Assembly (NCBI RefSeq): GCF_900115105.1 | Contig: NZ_FOYP01000001.1 | Coordinates: 1,948,097-2,012,096 of the forward strand | DNA: 64,000 nt | Source: Yoonia tamlensis | GTDB lineage: Bacteria > Pseudomonadota > Alphaproteobacteria > Rhodobacterales > Rhodobacteraceae | Reading direction: 5' to 3' | In this document: in pieces, positions 18,108-26,637 of the stretch | How the letters are laid out: each line of letters begins with the position of its first letter | How positions within the stretch are numbered: position 1 is the stretch's first letter | The notes under the pieces: generated by a model | Seen by the model: the letters and a program-made list of their open reading frames with translations, nothing else | Databases searched by the model: none | What the model was told of the DNA's origin: nothing | Position numbers and translations under genes: made by a program

Positions 18108-18704
18108 ATGGCGGGTAAAGTAGCACAGCGGCGCGCAGCCTTGCGCGAGGATCTGATCAACATCGCGCAGCGGCGCATCGCGGAAGATGGATTGCAAGCA
18201 TTGCGCGCACGCGATCTGGCAACCGAAGCCGGCTGTGCCTTGGGCGCGATCTATAATGTCTTTGGTGATCTCAATGATCTGGTGCTGGCGGTAAATGCTC
18301 GCACCTTTCATGCGCTTGGCGCCGATGTTGCCGCAGCCCTTGCCGAAGCCCCCCAAGACCCTGTCGATCATCTTGTGGTAATGGCGCAGGCCTATCACCA
18401 TTTTGCGGCGGCGCACTTGCATAGCTGGCGGGCCCTGTTTGATGTGGAACGCGCGCCAGACACCGCCGCACCCGATTGGTATCTGCACGAGATGGGGCAG
18501 CTGTTTACCTATATCTCTGACCCGCTGGCAGTGATTTTCCCCGCGCGTGACCCGCAAGATCTGGCGCTTTTGACGCGTGCGCTGTTTTCTTCGGTACATG
18601 GTATCGTGCTTTTGGGGCTGGACGGGGCCAGCGCAGGCGTCCCGTCCGACGATATCGACCGGATGATTGCCCTTGTTTTACGGCAATTTGCGGGCCGCGA
18701 ATAA
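18108..18704 (+). CDS. TetR/AcrR family transcription regulator
   Basis: A 198-residue one-component regulator. The N-terminal helix-turn-helix spans residues 10-57 (LINIAQRRIAEDGLQALRAR... GAIYNVFGD), with the TetR-typical aromatic end of the recognition helix. The ligand-binding half contains VMAQAYHHFAAAH and a C-terminal WHG-like region (TRALFSSVHGIVLLGL) as in the TetR_C_33 type. A palindrome in its own leader and two more around the next promoter suggest that it represses itself and the pspA operon. The ligand is unknown; given the targets, a membrane lipid or stress signal is a reasonable guess. Confidence 0.88.
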   Translation: MAGKVAQRRAALREDLINIAQRRIAEDGLQALRARDLATEAGCALGAIYNVFGDLNDLVLAVNARTFHALGADVAAALAEAPQDPVDHLVVMAQAYHHFAAAHLHSWRALFDVERAPDTAAPDWYLHEMGQLFTYISDPLAVIFPARDPQDLALLTRALFSSVHGIVLLGLDGASAGVPSDDIDRMIALVLRQFAGRE

Positions 18705-18709
18705 TGTTG

Positions 18710-18722
18710 TGAACTTTGTTCA
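18710..18722. promoter_or_regulatory. TetR operator 2, upstream of the pspA promoter
   Basis: Perfect palindrome TGAACTTTGTTCA, ending eight bases before the -35 hexamer of the pspA promoter. Confidence 0.7.
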
Positions 18723-18730
18723 TATTTCTC

Positions 18731-18759
18731 TTGACCCACAAGATCGGGCGCGCTATCAC
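18731..18759 (+). promoter_or_regulatory. sigma-70-type promoter of the pspA operon
   Basis: -35 TTGACC at 18731-18736 and -10 TATCAC at 18754-18759 separated by 17 bases. The expected transcription start is near 18766. It is enclosed by operators 2 and 3. Confidence 0.6.
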
Positions 18760-18766
18760 TAAGTCA

Positions 18767-18779
18767 TGAACAGCGTTCA
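18767..18779. promoter_or_regulatory. TetR operator 3, at the pspA transcription start
   Basis: Perfect palindrome TGAACAGCGTTCA, beginning seven bases after the -10 hexamer, so bound regulator would cover the start site. Centre-to-centre distance to operator 2 is 57 bases. Confidence 0.7.
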
Positions 18780-18806
18780 CAAACGCAACACATGAGGATG
18801 ATAGCA

Positions 18807-19487
18807 ATGTTTAAGACACTCGCGACCTTGATCAACGGGCAGAACGCACGGGCCGAAGACCGCGTGCGCGACGCATTTGCGATCGAATTGATCGACCAGA
18901 AAATCCGCGAATCCGAAAGCAGTCTGCGCGCGGCCAAATCCACCTTGGCCAGCCTGATCCAGCGCCAGCGGTCCGAAGAAAAGCAGCATAGCGCCTTAAA
19001 GGCCCGTATCGGCGACCTGACCAAACGCGCGCAGGACGCGCTGGATAACGACCGCGAAGACATGGCCGCAGAGGCCGCCCGCGCCATCGCCACGATGGAA
19101 AACGAACTGACCCTGCGGGCTGAAACCCTGAACCGTCTTGACCAAAAGGTGTTGCGTTTACGGTCATCGATTGAAACCGGACACCGCCGGATTATCGACC
19201 TTAAACAAGGTGCGATACAGGCCCGTGCTGTGCGCCGCGAACAGTCGATCCAGATGCAAATGGTCAAAACCGGCGCGGGTCACGGCAGCGTCGAAGAGGC
19301 CGAAGAACTAATCCAGCGTGTCTTGGGCCGTGACGACCCGTTCGAGCGCTCTGAAATTCTGGCTGATATCAACCGCGACCTTGACGGCGGCACCATCACC
19401 GACCGCATGGCCGATGCCGGATTTGGCCCTGCGACGCGGTCAACCGCCGACGATGTTCTGGCCCGCCTGAAATCAACAAAGAAATAA
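18807..19487 (+). CDS. pspA: PspA/IM30 family phage-shock protein
   Basis: Peripheral inner-membrane protein of the ESCRT-III-like PspA/Vipp1 family, which stabilises damaged membranes. The 226 residues are almost entirely helical and charged, with an amphipathic start (MFKTLATLINGQNARAED) and long heptad-rich coiled coil from about 20 to 170. An alternative ATG 15 bases upstream overlaps the GAGG ribosome binding site and is not used. There is no adjacent pspF; control appears to be by the TetR protein. First gene of an operon with yiaA-like, plsC-like and cdsA-like genes. Confidence 0.85.
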   Translation: MFKTLATLINGQNARAEDRVRDAFAIELIDQKIRESESSLRAAKSTLASLIQRQRSEEKQHSALKARIGDLTKRAQDALDNDREDMAAEAARAIATMENELTLRAETLNRLDQKVLRLRSSIETGHRRIIDLKQGAIQARAVRREQSIQMQMVKTGAGHGSVEEAEELIQRVLGRDDPFERSEILADINRDLDGGTITDRMADAGFGPATRSTADDVLARLKSTKK

Positions 19488-19513
19488 TGCAATTCCAATA
19501 GGAGAAAACCAAA

Positions 19514-19792
19514 ATGGCACATGTAAAAACAGATAACGCATTGATTATGTTCGTAAACGGCGCAGGTGTTGCTGTCGCATACGGGATGCTTGCTATCTCG
19601 CTCTGGCTGTCCACCGAAGTTCCACTGTCGACCAAAGGTTTCTGGGCGATGTCGGTGATGATGCTCACACTGGCGCTGGTCAACTTTGTCAAATACCGCT
19701 TTGACGACAAAATGTCCGAAGACCGCATTCAGCGGATTGAGGACGCCAAGAACGAAAAGCTGCTGTCGGAATATGTCGGCGAAAATAAATAG
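19514..19792 (+). CDS. YiaA/YiaB two-helix inner membrane protein
   Basis: A 92-residue inner-membrane protein with two hydrophobic helices (about 9-30 and 41-60) and a charged cytoplasmic tail that ends EYVGENK. The second helix runs into NFVKYRFDDK, like the YiaAB two-helix domain. AGGAG precedes the ATG. It sits 26 bases after pspA and ahead of a hairpin that may limit read-through into the lipid genes. Confidence 0.7.
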   Translation: MAHVKTDNALIMFVNGAGVAVAYGMLAISLWLSTEVPLSTKGFWAMSVMMLTLALVNFVKYRFDDKMSEDRIQRIEDAKNEKLLSEYVGENK

Positions 19793-19800
19793 CCAACCCC

Positions 19801-19835
19801 GCCCCGCCGTTGCAGATGCCGCGGCGGGGCCTTTT
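19801..19835 (+). terminator. intra-operon terminator/attenuator
   Basis: A perfect nine-pair stem, GCCCCGCCG (19801-19809) with CGGCGGGGC (19822-19830), followed by CTTTT. It lies between the yiaA-like and plsC-like genes and would lower expression of the downstream pair. Confidence 0.55.
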
Positions 19836-19874
19836 CCTTTGCAACCCCCACCGACATTCGCCAAAGTTGACATC

Positions 19875-20516
19875 ATGAATTTCCTGCGCCGCCTTGCCGC
19901 CCGAATTGTGGGCCACGCCATCCGCATTTTCGCCCGCGCGATCACCGCCGTGCGCGCCGATTGGCAGGGGATCGAACCTGTCCCGCGCCAGCGCGTTTAT
20001 TTCGCCAACCATACCAGCAACGGCGATATGCCGATGATCTGGGCGTCACTTCCTTCCGCATTGCGCCGCGAGGTCCGGCCTGTGGCCGCAGCGGATTACT
20101 GGCTCAAGAACAAGCTGCGCGCCTTTGTTGGCCCCGAGGTGTTCAACTGTGTGTTGGTCGACCGCCGCCCCGAGGTCAAAGACAAACCGATGGACAAGAT
20201 CATTGCCGCACTCGACGAAGGGTCATCGCTGATTATTTTCCCCGAAGGCAACCGCAACATGACCGATGATCCGCTGCTGCCGTTCAAGGCGGGGCTGTAT
20301 AATATGGGACTGGCCCGACCGGATGTTGATCTGGTGCCGACATGGGTGGCAAACCTGAACACGATCATGCCCAAGGGCGAGGTCATCCCGCTGCCCCTGA
20401 TCTGCACGGTGACTTTCGGCACGCCGATGCATGTGCAAGTCGGCGAAGACAAAGACGCATTTCTGGCCCGCGCATCAAACGCGCTGCTAGCGCTTGCGCC
20501 CAAGGTGACAAAATGA
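19875..20516 (+). CDS. 1-acyl-glycerol-3-phosphate acyltransferase-like (PlsC family)
   Basis: Membrane-bound acyltransferase of 213 residues that probably acylates lysophosphatidate or another lysophospholipid. The PlsC motifs are present: H-x4-D as NHTSNGD, motif III as FPEGNR, and motif IV region PTWVANLN. The frame is open far upstream, but ATG 19875 begins MNFLRRLAARIVG, the usual amphipathic N-terminus. The stop overlaps the start of the CdsA-like gene as ATGA. Confidence 0.85.
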   Translation: MNFLRRLAARIVGHAIRIFARAITAVRADWQGIEPVPRQRVYFANHTSNGDMPMIWASLPSALRREVRPVAAADYWLKNKLRAFVGPEVFNCVLVDRRPEVKDKPMDKIIAALDEGSSLIIFPEGNRNMTDDPLLPFKAGLYNMGLARPDVDLVPTWVANLNTIMPKGEVIPLPLICTVTFGTPMHVQVGEDKDAFLARASNALLALAPKVTK

Positions 20517-21454
20517 GCAGCACAACCGTTGATATTCTGCTGCTGGCCTTTGGCAGCTTTGGCATCCTGATCGGATTGACGTTTCTTGGCGAAGTGCTGC
20601 GTGCACGCCAAACCCCCGGCACACAAAACCCCGTACTAGAGACCTTTATGACCCGCGTCCAAAGCTGGTGGGGCATGGTCGCCTTTGTGGGGGCGGCGTT
20701 GCTGCTGGGCAAGGGTGGCGTAATGGTGCTTTTTGCGTTTTGTTCCTTTGCGGCGTTGCGCGAAATCCTGACCATGACGGCCAAGGCACAGGCCGATCAC
20801 ATCGCGCTTGCGCTTGGGTTCTTTGTGGTGCTGCCGCTGCAATATGTCTTTGTCGGCATGGGCTGGCACGGCATGTATACCGTGTTTATCCCCGTTTACG
20901 CATTCCTTTTGCTGCCGATCGTATCGGCGCTGCGCGGCAATGCTGACCGGTTTTTGGTGCGGGTGGCCGAAACCCAATGGGCGCTGATGATCGCGGTGTT
21001 CTGCGTCAGCCATGTGCCCGCGCTGATGAACCTCGAGCTGGGTCAAAGCAGCGACCGGTCGGTGCTGTTGATCGCGTTTCTGGTCATGGTCGTGCAATTC
21101 GGCGATTTGCTGGAATACTTTTTCGGGCGCCGCATCGGTCGTCACAAAATCGCGCCGGGCCTGTCGCCCAAAACGCGGCGCGGGGTGCTTTGCGGTGTAT
21201 TATCCGCAATGTGTATCGGCGCGTTACTGCATTGGATCACGCCTTTCGGGGTCTTGGGGGCAGCAGCCATGGCGGGGGCTGCGTCGCTTGTCGGGATGCT
21301 GGGCAGCCTTGTCTTTGCGGCCATCAAACGCGACCGCGGGGTCAAGGATTGGTCACATCTGATCCCCGGTCAGGGCGGTTTTCTGGACCAGCTTGACAGT
21401 GTGATTTTCGCAGCCCCGATTTTCTATCACCTGACGCGGTATTTTTACGGGTGA
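20513..21454 (+). CDS. phosphatidate cytidylyltransferase-like protein (CdsA family)
   Basis: Integral membrane protein of 313 residues with about eight hydrophobic segments. The CDP-DAG synthase signature is recognisable near the C-terminus, AAIKRDRGVKDWSHLIPGQG, but the usual PGHGGxxDRxD reads PGQGGFLDQLD: His is replaced by Gln and Arg by Gln. It would make CDP-diacylglycerol from phosphatidate and CTP. As a second CdsA-type gene outside the usual frr-uppS context, it is probably a stress-related paralogue coupled to the plsC-like gene. Its end overlaps the convergent glycosyltransferase by ten bases. Confidence 0.82.
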   Translation: MSSTTVDILLLAFGSFGILIGLTFLGEVLRARQTPGTQNPVLETFMTRVQSWWGMVAFVGAALLLGKGGVMVLFAFCSFAALREILTMTAKAQADHIALALGFFVVLPLQYVFVGMGWHGMYTVFIPVYAFLLLPIVSALRGNADRFLVRVAETQWALMIAVFCVSHVPALMNLELGQSSDRSVLLIAFLVMVVQFGDLLEYFFGRRIGRHKIAPGLSPKTRRGVLCGVLSAMCIGALLHWITPFGVLGAAAMAGAASLVGMLGSLVFAAIKRDRGVKDWSHLIPGQGGFLDQLDSVIFAAPIFYHLTRYFYG

Positions 21455-22191
21455 CGCAGGAACTGCGGCAGCTTCCGCAGGTTCTTTGCGATCAGCGTTC
21501 CTGCCCCGCCAATACGGTGGTGCCGGATCGCGCGGTAGTCCTCGCGGCTTTTGCGGATCATTTGTTTGACCGACCTGTTACTTGCGCCACCCACGCGCAT
21601 TTGCACCATGACGCGCGGCAGATAAGCCAGCCGCACATCGGCTGACAGATAACGCAGCATGGCCTCGTAATCGCCCGAAATCCGGTAAATCGGATCATAG
21701 GCGCCCAGATTTTCAAACACTTCGCGCCGCAGATAAAGCGTGGGATGCGGCGGCATCCAGCCCCATTTCAGGCGGTCTTGCGCATAGGGGCCAGCCACCC
21801 AATGGCGCAACACGCGCGCGGGGTTATCCGCTGCAACATATTGCAAATCGCCGTAAACCCCATCAACCGCAGGATCCGCCAGTGCGGCAGCCACATCGAC
21901 CAGAACCGCAGGATCGGCAAGCTGGTCATCCGCATGCAGCAGCCCGATCACATCGCCGGTTGCGCGCGCAATCCCTTGATTTATCGCATCATATATCCCC
22001 GCATCCCGACCCGAGACAACCAATGAACGCCCCGCCGCGCGTGCATTGAGGATGTTCAACGTCGTATCGGTCGACCCGCCGTCTTGCACCAGATGTTCGA
22101 TGTCCGTGTAAGTCTGGCGATCAAGGCTTGTCAGCATTGCAGGCAATGTGTGTGCGCCGTTCATGACGGCTGTGACCACTGATATTTTCAT
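21445..22191 (-). CDS. glycosyltransferase family 2
   Basis: Cytoplasmic GT-A glycosyltransferase of 248 residues. It begins MKISVVTAVMNGAHTLPAM, has the nucleotide-binding DGGSTDTT, the GRDAGIYDAINQGI motif typical of colanic-acid-type GT2 enzymes (WcaA/WcaE-like), and the DxD equivalent HADDQ. Last gene of the minus-strand polysaccharide operon; its start overlaps the stop of the next GT2 by four bases. Confidence 0.88.
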   Translation of the reverse strand: MKISVVTAVMNGAHTLPAMLTSLDRQTYTDIEHLVQDGGSTDTTLNILNARAAGRSLVVSGRDAGIYDAINQGIARATGDVIGLLHADDQLADPAVLVDVAAALADPAVDGVYGDLQYVAADNPARVLRHWVAGPYAQDRLKWGWMPPHPTLYLRREVFENLGAYDPIYRISGDYEAMLRYLSADVRLAYLPRVMVQMRVGGASNRSVKQMIRKSREDYRAIRHHRIGGAGTLIAKNLRKLPQFLRHP

Positions 22192-23078
22192 CCAAGATCA
22201 ATCCCTAATACTGACAAAATTGCATCCTGCGGGGTGCAATCATGGGCCGCCATATGGCGGCGGACCTCGGCCAGTTTTGCGTCGACCAAATAGCGGTACC
22301 AGAACCCTTGTAGGACGTGAAACGCCCGCCCCTGCCGCCCGTCCAGAAACCCCAAACACAGCACATAGCGATAAAAGAAATAGGCGCCCGCACGCGCACC
22401 GCCGGGCAGTCGGGCATAGATGTTTTCCTTGATCCAGCGCTTAATCGCGGCCTGTTGCCCGCCCCGCAATTGGCCAATCGTTTCACGCGGCGCGAATTGG
22501 TAGATTTGGTTCAAGATATCAATCGCCTCGCGGCTGGCATATTGGTTATGCTTGGCGACCCACCAATCCAGACTGCGCCGGTTATCATCGACAATTGCGC
22601 CCGCAAGCATCGCTGTCGGCCCATCAACGATAATATGTTCATCCATCCACCTGTTTTCACAGCGCCCTGCCCCGTTGCGAGACAAGCGCAGTACGCGGAC
22701 CGGAAACACCCCGCCCCAACGGACCGGCTGGCCCATGAAATGCACGTGACGGTTCACATAGATGCCCGCGACATCGGGCAGACCTGCGCTGATTTGTTCC
22801 GCAAGCTGCGGGGTGACAAACTCATCCGCATCAAGCCGCAAAACCCAGCCCGGCGCACCCGCAATTTGCGCAAGCGCCCAGTTGAACTGTGTGGCGTGAT
22901 TGATCCAAGGGTGGTGCAGCACTTCTGCGCCCGCCTGCTGTGCCAGATGCACGGTGTCATCTGTCGATCCACTGTCGACAACGATAATCCTGCTGGCAAT
23001 CGCCGCGACAGAGCCGATGGCCCGCGCGATGTGCAGGCTTTCATCCTTGGCAAGGATGATGACCGTCAGCGCGGTCAT
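22188..23078 (-). CDS. glycosyltransferase family 2
   Basis: A 296-residue GT2 enzyme of the WaaE/KdtX-like group: LTVIILAKDESLHIARAI at the start, VVDSGSTDDT, the DxD motif RLDADEF, and an acceptor domain with NRHVHFMG and a C-terminal basic amphipathic helix. It overlaps neighbours at both ends by four bases, so translation is coupled through the operon. Confidence 0.9.
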   Translation of the reverse strand: MTALTVIILAKDESLHIARAIGSVAAIASRIIVVDSGSTDDTVHLAQQAGAEVLHHPWINHATQFNWALAQIAGAPGWVLRLDADEFVTPQLAEQISAGLPDVAGIYVNRHVHFMGQPVRWGGVFPVRVLRLSRNGAGRCENRWMDEHIIVDGPTAMLAGAIVDDNRRSLDWWVAKHNQYASREAIDILNQIYQFAPRETIGQLRGGQQAAIKRWIKENIYARLPGGARAGAYFFYRYVLCLGFLDGRQGRAFHVLQGFWYRYLVDAKLAEVRRHMAAHDCTPQDAILSVLGIDLG

Positions 23079-23614
23079 GGCGCGGGCCTGATTTCAAGCG
23101 GATTGCCAACCCCGATATGATCGGCGGGCAGATCGCGCATCGCCACCGCCCGCGCGCCCAAGATTGCCCGCGCCCCGATCCGCACAGCAGGCCCGACAAA
23201 AGCATCGGCGCAGACCCAAGCGTCTTGATCAATCCAAATGGCTGGCGTGATCAACGGGCGGGCCGGATCGCGCCAGTCGTGACTGCCCGCACATAGATGC
23301 GCGCCTTGCGAAATCGTCGCGCGCGCACCGATATGGATCTCACCCAAAGCATAAAGATTAGCACGATCACCGATGGCAGCCTGATCGCCAATATGCAGGT
23401 GCCAAGGCATGGTGATCCGCACATTGGGATAGATATGCACATTTCGCCCGATCCGCGCGCCAAACCCGCGCAACAGCAGCACCCGCCACGGCCAAAATAT
23501 GCGCGGGCTTAGACGAAACAACGGCCAGACCACGGCCCAAAGCACGCGGCGTATTTGCGTGGGGCGCGCGTATTTTTGTGCGCGTCTGTTGGCATTTACA
23601 TCTACGGGCGTCAT
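23075..23614 (-). CDS. WcaF-like colanic acid/EPS acetyltransferase
   Basis: Left-handed beta-helix acyltransferase of 179 residues that probably O-acetylates a sugar of the repeat unit. Hexapeptide repeats run from about 70 to 165 (IGRNVHIYPNVRI, IGDQAAIGDRANL, IGARATISQGAHL), and the catalytic His is in CAGSHDWRDP, characteristic of the WcaF group. Overlaps the GT4 gene by four bases. Confidence 0.88.
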   Translation of the reverse strand: MTPVDVNANRRAQKYARPTQIRRVLWAVVWPLFRLSPRIFWPWRVLLLRGFGARIGRNVHIYPNVRITMPWHLHIGDQAAIGDRANLYALGEIHIGARATISQGAHLCAGSHDWRDPARPLITPAIWIDQDAWVCADAFVGPAVRIGARAILGARAVAMRDLPADHIGVGNPLEIRPAP

Positions 23615-24732
23615 GCGGGCACCTGCCTAGCCAAAGGGCGCGTGCAATCGAGGTAAAGCTGTGCAAACCGGTCAACCATCACACTGGGGGCAAATTCCCG
23701 CTGCATCCATGCGCGCCCCCGCGCCCCCATTGCAAACAGGTCTTGCGCCAGAAGCCGCGCGATTTCCTGCGCCAGATCCGTACGATCGAGATCAACACAA
23801 GCCCCGCAGCCCAATGCATCCAGACGCTGCCAAGGTGTCTGGCTTGTTGTCAGCACGGGCACACCATGGGCAAGCGCCTCGGCCACAGCGATGCCGAAAT
23901 TTTCGGAATGGCTGGGCAAAACAAACAGATCGGCGGACGCAAATGCGCGCGCCTTGGCCGCCGCATCCGCGTGCCCGTGCAGACGAATACGCGCACCGCA
24001 TGCTGCGCGGATACGCGCCACATAGGCCGCTTCACCCGTGCCGTAGATATCAAGCGTTACGGCTTGCGGCAGGCGCGTCATCGCATCCAACAGAAGATCC
24101 AGCCCCTTTTTGGGATGCAGCCGCCCCAAAAATAGCAGGCGCGTAGCGGGCTGATTGGGCCGGTGGGTTTGGGGCGGCACCGGCACCGCATTGGGGATCA
24201 GCGCGGTCCGGATATTGCCCAGCCGGGTCACGCTTTGCCTTGCTTCTGCATCGCTGGTGACATGCAAGACGACATCGCGCGCGCGCAGCATTTGCGCCAG
24301 CTTTTCAAACTTCTGTTTTTGTTTGCGCCTTGGCGCATCGGGCCAGTCTTGGGTGGCTTGCAATGCGCCGCGCGGCGACCAAACTAGCGGTTTGCGCAGC
24401 GCGCGCGCGCAGGCCAAGGTGGGCAGCGTGGGGAAACTATAGGTGCCCGTCAGATGCACGACATCGGCCCAAGCCACCGCGCGCGCAAGCCCCGCCAAAA
24501 GCCCCGGCGCAATGGCATGTCCGGCAACACGGCGCGCATAATGCACCGGATACGGCTGCGGCTGCGCGGTGACGCGGGCGCGCAGGGCAGGCCCCGCAGC
24601 ATCGGTTGTCAGCACCCGCACGGCAAAATCAGGGTGCTGCGCTATCCCGTCACAAATCGCCTTGGTTGACCAGATCGGCCCGCCCCAATAGGTCGCGGGG
24701 TAGTAGGACGGGGTGACATGCAGCAGCTTCAT
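23611..24732 (-). CDS. glycosyltransferase family 4
   Basis: A GT-B retaining glycosyltransferase of 373 residues. The N-terminal acceptor domain begins MKLLHVTPSYYPATYWGGP; the C-terminal donor domain carries LLFLGRLHPKKGLDLLLDA and the E-x7-E motif in SENFGIAVAEALAHG. Works on the lipid-linked repeat unit at the cytoplasmic face. Overlaps both neighbours by four bases. Confidence 0.9.
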   Translation of the reverse strand: MKLLHVTPSYYPATYWGGPIWSTKAICDGIAQHPDFAVRVLTTDAAGPALRARVTAQPQPYPVHYARRVAGHAIAPGLLAGLARAVAWADVVHLTGTYSFPTLPTLACARALRKPLVWSPRGALQATQDWPDAPRRKQKQKFEKLAQMLRARDVVLHVTSDAEARQSVTRLGNIRTALIPNAVPVPPQTHRPNQPATRLLFLGRLHPKKGLDLLLDAMTRLPQAVTLDIYGTGEAAYVARIRAACGARIRLHGHADAAAKARAFASADLFVLPSHSENFGIAVAEALAHGVPVLTTSQTPWQRLDALGCGACVDLDRTDLAQEIARLLAQDLFAMGARGRAWMQREFAPSVMVDRFAQLYLDCTRPLARQVPA

Positions 24733-25313
24733 TCCGCCACCTGCACAGCCGGCAGTCGCCGCCCCACAATGCGCGCAGGATTGCCAGCAACGACGGTGTT
24801 TTCGGCAATATCACCTGTAACAATCGCCCCTGCGCCAATCACCGCGCCGCGCCCGATCGTGCCACATTGCGGCAAGATCACCGCATTCATGCCAATCCAG
24901 ACATCCGCGCCGATCTTCTTTGGGCAGGCCATTGGTTTCGCATAAGGATCCAGCCCGTGGTCATGTGTATAGATCACCGCGTTTTCCGAGATCATCACCC
25001 CGTCACCAATCTGCAACCCGCCGGTGATATCCAGATGCACACCGCGGTTCACCTGCACCGCATCGCCAATGTCAAGCCGCGCGCCCGCCAGTTCCGAGGC
25101 CGCATTGCAGCCTTTCCAAAAATAGCAGTGCCGCCCGATACGCACCGCGCGCGGATCGGCGAACCTCACACCGGTCTGAAATCGCGTGCCTTTTCCAACC
25201 TGCGCAAGGCTCGCTCTATGCAGTTGCGTCGCCCAGATCATGCCGGCGCGCCGCGCGATTGCGCCTGCGACGCGGCCCGTCCAATAAACGCCGGTCAACG
25301 GGTTAAACCGCAT
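24729..25313 (-). CDS. hexapeptide-repeat acyltransferase (maltose acetyltransferase-like)
   Basis: Left-handed beta-helix O-acetyltransferase of 194 residues. Repeats extend from about 55 to 180 (IGDAVQVNRGVHL, IGDGVMISENAVI, IGRGAVIGAGAIV), and the catalytic His is in YTHDHGLDP. Second acetyltransferase of the locus, so the polymer is likely modified at two positions. Overlaps the polymerase gene by eleven bases. Confidence 0.87.
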   Translation of the reverse strand: MRFNPLTGVYWTGRVAGAIARRAGMIWATQLHRASLAQVGKGTRFQTGVRFADPRAVRIGRHCYFWKGCNAASELAGARLDIGDAVQVNRGVHLDITGGLQIGDGVMISENAVIYTHDHGLDPYAKPMACPKKIGADVWIGMNAVILPQCGTIGRGAVIGAGAIVTGDIAENTVVAGNPARIVGRRLPAVQVAE

Positions 25314-26637
25314 GGGAAAGTGCTCCTTTCGGGGTGAGGACCCTGCGAAACCGCGTCACAAAAAGCGCGATCATGGCCACGACAAGCACCATCTGCGCCG
25401 CAGCACCCACGATGAACGCGCTGAACGAAGACTGCAGTGTCGCCTGAACGAAGGGGTAAAACAGGATCGGATAAAGCAGGAATCGCGCGCTATGTGCGTC
25501 ATTTAGCAGCCATTCTTCGCATCTGCGGTAAAGCGCGCCCAGCAAGGGGGCCACCCCCAAGCCAAACCAGCCGAAGTTGATGAATGCCTCGCCCGGGCCG
25601 GTGACATTAAATGCGCCGCCCGTATAGATTTGCATGATATCGCGCTTGAAATAGACACCCAGATCAATCGCGGGTTTGTCGGGCCAAAATGCGCGGGGCA
25701 CCCAGCCGAACGACCACCACGCATAGGATTGACCAAGCAATTGCTGGTCAAACGCAACCCTGTCTGTGACCATGACGGCCACATTGATGTCCAGAAAATA
25801 CGTCGCTCCGACGATCTGTTCAAACAGCGAAACATGCGCGCCGTGAAACCGCAGCTGGGTCATATAGGCCGAAACGGCCAGCACCATACCTGCCGCCAAT
25901 AACCCGACGCAAAGCGCGCGCGCGCCAATACGCCCGCCCAGAATTGCATAGGTCGCCAATGCAAACAGCATCAGTTCGATCAGTTCGAACCGGTCGCCGG
26001 AAATCACCGCGATCCCGACAAGCAATGCGCCCAATGCGCCGGCCCCTGCCAAAACAAGGGGCGCGCGCCGCGCAATACCGTTGGCTAGCAGCAAGACAAA
26101 AGCAAATTTCGGGACCACAAAAAACGTCTTGATCCCTGCCAGTGTCGCGCCAACGCCCGCATCATTTACGTTGATCTGCTTGGTCGCGTTTAGTCCGGCC
26201 AATAGCGCGGGATCAAACAGGCTCAGGCCGCGTGCGCGCAAGACGGTCGCAAAGGTCAGCAGGCTGAACAGAAATGCGCAACCAAACAGCCAGCCAAGCC
26301 TGCCGATATGCGCAGCGACCTGCCGCGCAGGGGCGGTTGCCACATATGAACCCGAAATGCGCAGGCTGGCAACATAGCCGCAACATATCAACAAGACGAA
26401 AAGACCAAGATAAAGCGCCCCGTAAGCCAGCGCCGAAGGTGTTTGCACAAACCGCCCGTAGAACGCGAGCGATGGCGAAAACCCATATGCGGCCACCTTG
26501 GCTAAAAACCCGAACCCGCAGAAATACCCGAGCAAATGCATCGGCGATACATAACGCACGCAGCCCAACCGCTGCCCGATCACAAAAGGCAATACCGTGC
26601 AGAGCAGCGCCAGTGTGGTGACTAGGAAAATCTCCAT
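25303..26637 (-). CDS. O-antigen/EPS repeat-unit polymerase (Wzy-like)
   Basis: Polytopic inner-membrane protein of 444 residues with about eleven hydrophobic segments and a large loop near 265-345 holding WVPRAFWPDKPAIDLG and NVTGPGEAFINFGW, the pattern of oligosaccharide repeat-unit polymerases. It would join undecaprenyl-linked repeats in the periplasm. The frame opens 20 codons earlier, but ATG 26637 has GGGGG in front and starts directly with a membrane helix (MEIFLVTTLALL). Its start overlaps the flippase by 16 bases. Confidence 0.78.
   Translation of the reverse strand: MEIFLVTTLALLCTVLPFVIGQRLGCVRYVSPMHLLGYFCGFGFLAKVAAYGFSPSLAFYGRFVQTPSALAYGALYLGLFVLLICCGYVASLRISGSYVATAPARQVAAHIGRLGWLFGCAFLFSLLTFATVLRARGLSLFDPALLAGLNATKQINVNDAGVGATLAGIKTFFVVPKFAFVLLLANGIARRAPLVLAGAGALGALLVGIAVISGDRFELIELMLFALATYAILGGRIGARALCVGLLAAGMVLAVSAYMTQLRFHGAHVSLFEQIVGATYFLDINVAVMVTDRVAFDQQLLGQSYAWWSFGWVPRAFWPDKPAIDLGVYFKRDIMQIYTGGAFNVTGPGEAFINFGWFGLGVAPLLGALYRRCEEWLLNDAHSARFLLYPILFYPFVQATLQSSFSAFIVGAAAQMVLVVAMIALFVTRFRRVLTPKGALSHAV

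Noticed and set aside
16835..18704. TetR regulating the adjacent MFS efflux gene
   Set aside because: No TGAAC-N3-GTTCA site lies upstream of the MFS gene; the sites are at tetR itself and at pspA.
22317..23120. 267-codon plus-strand frame
   Set aside because: It is antisense to a clear GT2 gene and is Arg/Pro/His-rich, as expected of a shadow frame in GC-rich DNA.
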